Assembly: GCA_003565035.1 (NCBI GenBank)
Contig: PXDP01000317.1
Location: forward strand, 1 to 8,009
Origin: PVC group bacterium
Lineage (GTDB): Bacteria; Verrucomicrobiota; Kiritimatiellia; SS1-B-03-39; UBA6053
Length of the DNA stretch: 8,009 bases
Direction: 5' to 3'
Positions 4,632 through 8,009 of the stretch are shown piece by piece; the stretch's first letter is position 1, and each line of letters begins with the position of its first letter. The notes below the pieces were generated by a model. It saw only the letters and a list, made by a program, of their open reading frames with translations, ran no database searches and was not told where the DNA came from. A program made the position numbers and the translations under genes.

Positions 4632-7454
4632 TCACATCTCCCCCTGTTTAAAAAGTTGCTTTTGAAACAGGGTGATCAACGCGGCGAGAATAAACAGCGT
4701 CGCGACCCAGGACACGAACATGATCGTGGCCAGGAAGAAGCCGACGGTGCGGTACGGCACCAGCGGGGCGAAGAGCAGCGGGGTGAAGCCGATGGCAATG
4801 ATAATGGCGTTGCGACTGATGGCTCGGGCGGGCTCGCGGAACATGAGCGGCCAGGCTTCCGACCAGCTTCCTTTTTCGCGCACCAGTTCGCGGGAGCGCT
4901 GCAGGAAGTGGATAGCGAAATCCACACTGAGTCCGAGAGTCAGCGACGACAACACAGCCACCGGCATATCGTAGGCTTTGCCAACGAGGCCGATGATTCC
5001 GTAGGTGAGCCCAATGGTCAGGGAAAGCGGCACCATAGAAAGCAGTCCGAATTTCCAGTCGCGGAAGAGAAAGGTCATCATCAGCAGAACCACCACAAAG
5101 CTGCTGAGCAGGGCATTGAGCATACCGCCGACCATGCGCTGCTGCCAGACGACGTTGAGGTAAGTGAGGCCGGCCCACTCGAAGTCCAGCGGTACGGGCG
5201 GCGGGTTGGCGGCAATCCAGCCGTCGATGTCCGCTTTGGCCTCCTGCATGTTGAGGTTGTCACCGCTGGTGAGCTGGAGCCAGAGGATCGATTCATTATA
5301 ATCGCGGGTGACCAGATGAAAGAGGCTGTCCTGTTTTTTCATGCCTTCGAGCTGCAGGAAGACCTGGGCGGTGGCGGAGGCATTGTCGGGTACGCGGTAG
5401 AAGAGCGCTTCATCATCCCCGCTTCCGGTCCGGTTCAGTTCCAGGTGGGCTTTTTTAAGGGCGTCCACCACCGAGGTGGATTTGCCAACCCGGTCACCGG
5501 TGGCGATATGCGCCTGCAAGTCCGCCACCCAGTTGAGCAACAGGGGCTGCCGGAACGCGGGGGCCTCGGCATCCACTCTGGCGGAACGGACGATTTCCTC
5601 CCAGCGGTCTCCACCCAGGGATTCCAGGGCGTTGAGCACAGAGTCCTGAAGCGCGGCACCGGTCATACCTGTGAAATCCCCTTCGTTGAGAACCTGCCGC
5701 GCGGCCTCCGGCAGTGCGTCCCACGCCAGGCCGTCCGGGTCCATATAGAGCACCTCATCGATGAGGGCATCGGTTTCCGGCAGCCGTTCGGTGTCGGCGG
5801 CAACGGCAGCGGCCTCCAGGTCCTCCCACGATGCGCCCTGATCCGCAAGCGTCCGCAGGGCTTCCGGGGCGGTCTCCGGCAGCAGCACGTCTCCGGTGCC
5901 GCCGGCGGCGCTGTACTGAAGGTACGCGGGATAAGTTCCGCCAAAGTGATGATTTAATACACGGTCTGCTTCGCGGATACGATGATTGGGCGTGAACCAT
6001 AAAACCGGATTGTCGTTGACCTCAATCAGGCTGATTCCCCAGGCGGCAATCACCGTCAGTACCGCCACGAGACTCATAACCGCTTTGCTGCGCTTCACGG
6101 CCACGCCGCCCACGGCGGTCAGGAACCGGTCCAGAACACCGCCCTTTTCTTCGTCAGTCACAACCTTGGGCATCTCCAGACGGTCGAGGGATTTTTTCCC
6201 CACAAACACCATGATATAGGCCGGAACCAGCATCACCGACAACAGCCAGGCGACGGCCACGCCGAAGGCAACAAAAAGACCGAACACCCGCACCGGCGGA
6301 ATGGGGGTCAGGGCCAGGGAAGCGAACCCGGCAATGGTGGTCATACTGGTGAACAGCATCGGCATGAACAGATGTCCCATGATGTGTTCGAGGGTTTTGA
6401 CCTTGTCCTTGTATTTGGGATAGCTGTCAAAAAATTCACTGAGAATGTGCACCGAGTCCGCCACCGCGATGGGCATGAGGAAAATCGCGATCATGGAACT
6501 CATGATGTGCACATCAAACCCCATGCCGATCAGCAGACCCATGGTGGTGAGCACCGAAACGATCGCAATGATCATCGGGGCGATGATCAGGGACAGCCGG
6601 CGGAAGAAAAACAGGAGCAGCAGAAAGATCATCAGCCCGGCCATGGGGGCCGAGGTGGCCATCTGGATGAGCATTTCGTGTCCGAAGGTGTCCTCGGCTA
6701 CCGGCAGACCGGTGATGTAGATCCGGTCCGATTCCGGCCAGTCGGCGGTCAGAGCCTCCACAAGTTTGGAGAGGTTGTAGGAGAATTCCTTTTGCAGGAT
6801 CGGGAGATAGATGCCCAGGGCACTCCGGTCACCGGAAAGCAGGGTGTCGCGATAGAGCGGATTGTTCCAGGCCTCGTGGAACAGCGCATCCGCTTCGGCC
6901 TGCGTTACGGGAGGCTCTTCCATCAGGAACCGGATATCCAGTGCCCCCATTTCCAACTGACGGATGGTGTCCACCACGCTTGGCGCGAGAATTTCGCGGG
7001 GGATCAACCCCGATTCGCCGTCTTCCGTGAACAGACGCTCCGCATCCTGGCGGAATGCGGTGGCGAGCACATTCGCCCACCAGCCCTGCGGATGTAGATC
7101 GGGGGTAAACGATACGCCGCCGCGCAGTACCGCCGGACGGCCTGCTTCGGTCTGATGCAGGCTTACCAGCTCATGGGTGAGTTTGTGTACCCGCGCCAGC
7201 GTGTCCGGATTCCAGACGCCGCCGGGGGCATCGTAGTTCACAATGCCGACAACAACAAAATCATAGAGATCAAAGCGTGCCTTCACTTCCCGGTGAATGA
7301 CCCGGACGGGTTCATCGTACTCCAGCATGTTCTCGGGATTGTTGTCGAAGTTCACTTTGGGGAACTGAACGGTCAATGCCGCGGTGACGGCAAGCACGAT
7401 CACCATCACCGGGATGGGAAAGCGTAGGCCAAGTTTCGTTAGAAAGTTTTTCAT
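4632..7454 (-). CDS. MMPL/RND family transporter, HAE3 type (COG1033)
   Basis: This is a 940-residue inner-membrane exporter with two homologous halves, each a lone helix, a large periplasmic loop and five further helices. Helix 1 is at residues 13-30, and helices 2-6 lie within about 266-418. The second half has a helix at 458-477 and five helices within about 776-928. Helix 4 carries FLMPIAVADSVHIL with D333, and its partner carries GLSVDFAIHF with D845, the acidic residues expected in proton-driven RND pumps. Family members move hydrophobic or lipid-like compounds. I choose ATG 7454 because AGGAG (7467-7463) lies eight bases upstream and the more upstream ATG (7484) falls inside the -10 box. 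The second periplasmic loop holds an unusual acidic segment at about 517-635. Downstream on the same strand, after the repeat spacer, are the LolA-like and barrel genes, probable partners. The substrate is unknown. Confidence 0.9.
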   Translation of the reverse strand: MKNFLTKLGLRFPIPVMVIVLAVTAALTVQFPKVNFDNNPENMLEYDEPVRVIHREVKARFDLYDFVVVGIVNYDAPGGVWNPDTLARVHKLTHELVSLHQTEAGRPAVLRGGVSFTPDLHPQGWWANVLATAFRQDAERLFTEDGESGLIPREILAPSVVDTIRQLEMGALDIRFLMEEPPVTQAEADALFHEAWNNPLYRDTLLSGDRSALGIYLPILQKEFSYNLSKLVEALTADWPESDRIYITGLPVAEDTFGHEMLIQMATSAPMAGLMIFLLLLFFFRRLSLIIAPMIIAIVSVLTTMGLLIGMGFDVHIMSSMIAIFLMPIAVADSVHILSEFFDSYPKYKDKVKTLEHIMGHLFMPMLFTSMTTIAGFASLALTPIPPVRVFGLFVAFGVAVAWLLSVMLVPAYIMVFVGKKSLDRLEMPKVVTDEEKGGVLDRFLTAVGGVAVKRSKAVMSLVAVLTVIAAWGISLIEVNDNPVLWFTPNHRIREADRVLNHHFGGTYPAYLQYSAAGGTGDVLLPETAPEALRTLADQGASWEDLEAAAVAADTERLPETDALIDEVLYMDPDGLAWDALPEAARQVLNEGDFTGMTGAALQDSVLNALESLGGDRWEEIVRSARVDAEAPAFRQPLLLNWVADLQAHIATGDRVGKSTSVVDALKKAHLELNRTGSGDDEALFYRVPDNASATAQVFLQLEGMKKQDSLFHLVTRDYNESILWLQLTSGDNLNMQEAKADIDGWIAANPPPVPLDFEWAGLTYLNVVWQQRMVGGMLNALLSSFVVVLLMMTFLFRDWKFGLLSMVPLSLTIGLTYGIIGLVGKAYDMPVAVLSSLTLGLSVDFAIHFLQRSRELVREKGSWSEAWPLMFREPARAISRNAIIIAIGFTPLLFAPLVPYRTVGFFLATIMFVSWVATLFILAALITLFQKQLFKQGEM

Positions 7455-7462
7455 GCGGGTTT

Positions 7463-7512
7463 CTCCTGAAAGGGTTGCACGCATATTACATCGAAAGATC
7501 ACGATATGTCAA
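7463..7512 (-). promoter_or_regulatory. Sigma-70-type promoter and ribosome binding site of the RND gene
   Basis: On the minus strand a perfect TTGACA (7512-7507) is followed after 18 bases by TAATAT (7488-7483), then AGGAG (7467-7463) and the ATG at 7454. The implied leader is about 20 bases. A near-symmetric ATATCA...TGACATAT (about 7523-7502) covers the -35 box and could be an operator, though it is imperfect. Confidence 0.6.
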
Positions 7513-7560
7513 TATAAACTGATATAATTTTATTGTGATAGGTTTTATAGTTTTTATCAA

Positions 7561-7677
7561 TTAAATAACGTCGGGCGTTTTAATGGGGGCATCCCGCCAC
7601 ATGCCCACAAACTGGGGTCCGCAGAAGTTGCTGGTGGCGTTGGCGATCCAGCAGTCGCGCGTGTCCAGAGAGTCCAG
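7561..7677 (-). pseudogene. 3' end of an unrecognised gene, cut by the repeat array
   Basis: The minus strand reads 38 codons and a TAA stop (7563-7561), with peptide LDSLDTRDCWIANATSNFCG followed by PQFVGMWRDAPIKTPDVI. Third positions are mostly G or C (gac, ctg, gcc, acc, aac, ttc), as in the intact genes of the window and unlike the AT-rich sequence on either side, so this looks like a true gene tail. No start lies in reach. Directly upstream, from about 7679, the frame continues only through the AT-rich tandem repeat and one GC-rich repeat unit, and meets an in-frame TAA by about 7815. I do not recognise the family. A beta-helix or other secreted protein is conceivable from the cysteine, tryptophan and asparagine content, but this is a guess. 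Confidence 0.5.
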
Positions 7678-7678
7678 G

Positions 7679-7837
7679 AGTCTTAAAATAACAGGTAGTC
7701 TTAAAATAACAGGTAATTTAAAGAGACTCTCTTTCCACCGTGGGGCTCCCCGACAACCTCCGGGGTCGTTGCCATATTTGTGGGACCGTTTTCCCCGGGT
7801 GCAAGAGTCTTAAAATAACAGGTAATTTAAAGAGACT
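7679..7837. repeat. AT-rich 18-base tandem unit and 32-base dispersed copy
   Basis: AGTCTTAAAATAACAGGT occurs at 7679-7696, 7697-7714 and 7806-7823. The second and third copies extend to an identical 32-base unit (7697-7728 and 7806-7837) that ends in TTTAAAGAGACT. The unit begins AGTCT and ends AGACT, with TTAAA and TTTAA further in, so each is an imperfect inverted repeat. The two long copies are 109 bases apart and each leads into a GC-rich unit. Confidence 0.85.
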
Positions 7838-8009
7838 TTCGCCGTGGGGCTCCCCGACACCCTCCGGGTGCAATTTTTGGCACCGTTTTCCCCGGGTGCA
7901 AGCCCCCGGAGCTACCGTCCCGGACTCCTCCGGAGTCCCCCTTGCGCCGCGGGACTCCCCGACACCCTCCGGGGTCGTTGTGTTATTTTGGGGACCGTTT
8001 TCCCCGGGT
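7738..8009. repeat. Array of three GC-rich repeat units, running off the right edge
   Basis: Units begin at 7738, 7842 and 7947 (spacings 104 and 105). Each starts CCGYGGGRCTCCCCGACAMC, where Y, R and M mark variable bases, and then CTCCGGG. Each ends ACCGTTTTCCCCGGGT; the first two continue with GCAAG. Units 1 and 3 share GGGGTCGTTG in the middle, while unit 2 has a shorter GGGTGCAA. Between units 2 and 3 lies a GGACTCC-TCC-GGAGTCC hairpin (7922-7938). The third unit is cut by the window end. I see no gene in this stretch. Confidence 0.8.

Noticed and set aside
4201..4635. 144-codon minus frame with PAYAGR repeats
   Set aside because: It is made entirely of palindromic and tandem DNA repeats, has no domain features and is also open on the other strand.
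4299..5957. 552-codon plus-strand frame
   Set aside because: It is the complement of the GC-rich RND gene, whose membrane helices and motifs are unmistakable.

Overview
The window looks like a chromosomal segment of a Gram-negative bacterium with moderately high G+C. My best guess is a member of the PVC group close to Kiritimatiellota or Verrucomicrobiota. The guess rests on an outer-membrane system, the start of a uroporphyrinogen-decarboxylase-like (MtaA/CmuA type) gene facing the start of a sulfatase gene, and abundant intergenic repeats. No rRNA or marker gene is present, so the taxonomy is inference.

Left part (1-2171). The 5' end of a uroporphyrinogen-decarboxylase-like gene runs off the left edge on the minus strand. 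A 362-base mostly AT-rich spacer separates it from the first 40 codons of a sulfatase that stops before its catalytic motif. Next comes a 49-base copy of the 3' end of a DUF2892 gene, then an intact AAA_14/DUF4143 ATPase gene on the plus strand (763-1896). Nine bases beyond its stop lies the convergent intact DUF2892 gene (1906-2088). The stretch 490-760 is therefore a patchwork of gene remnants, and the ATPase sits between a broken and an intact DUF2892 tail.

Middle and right (2172-7454, all minus strand). Read in the direction of transcription, a well-formed promoter and ribosome binding site precede a 940-residue MMPL/RND transporter of the HAE3 (COG1033) type. A 441-base repeat-filled spacer follows. 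Then come a LolA-like periplasmic protein (COG2834/PF17131 type) and, 12 bases later with a ribosome binding site touching the upstream stop codon, an outer-membrane beta-barrel protein of DUF1302-like character. Together they cover the inner membrane, periplasm and outer membrane. This suggests a proton-driven system moving a hydrophobic or lipid-like substrate across the envelope. The substrate cannot be read from the sequence.

Right end (7513-8009). An AT-rich upstream region is followed by the last 38 codons of an unrecognised minus-strand gene. That gene is cut at about 7679 by a composite repeat array: an 18-base tandem AT-rich unit and three GC-rich units about 105 bases apart, continuing past the window edge.

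No tRNA, rRNA, CRISPR array or transposase gene was seen.
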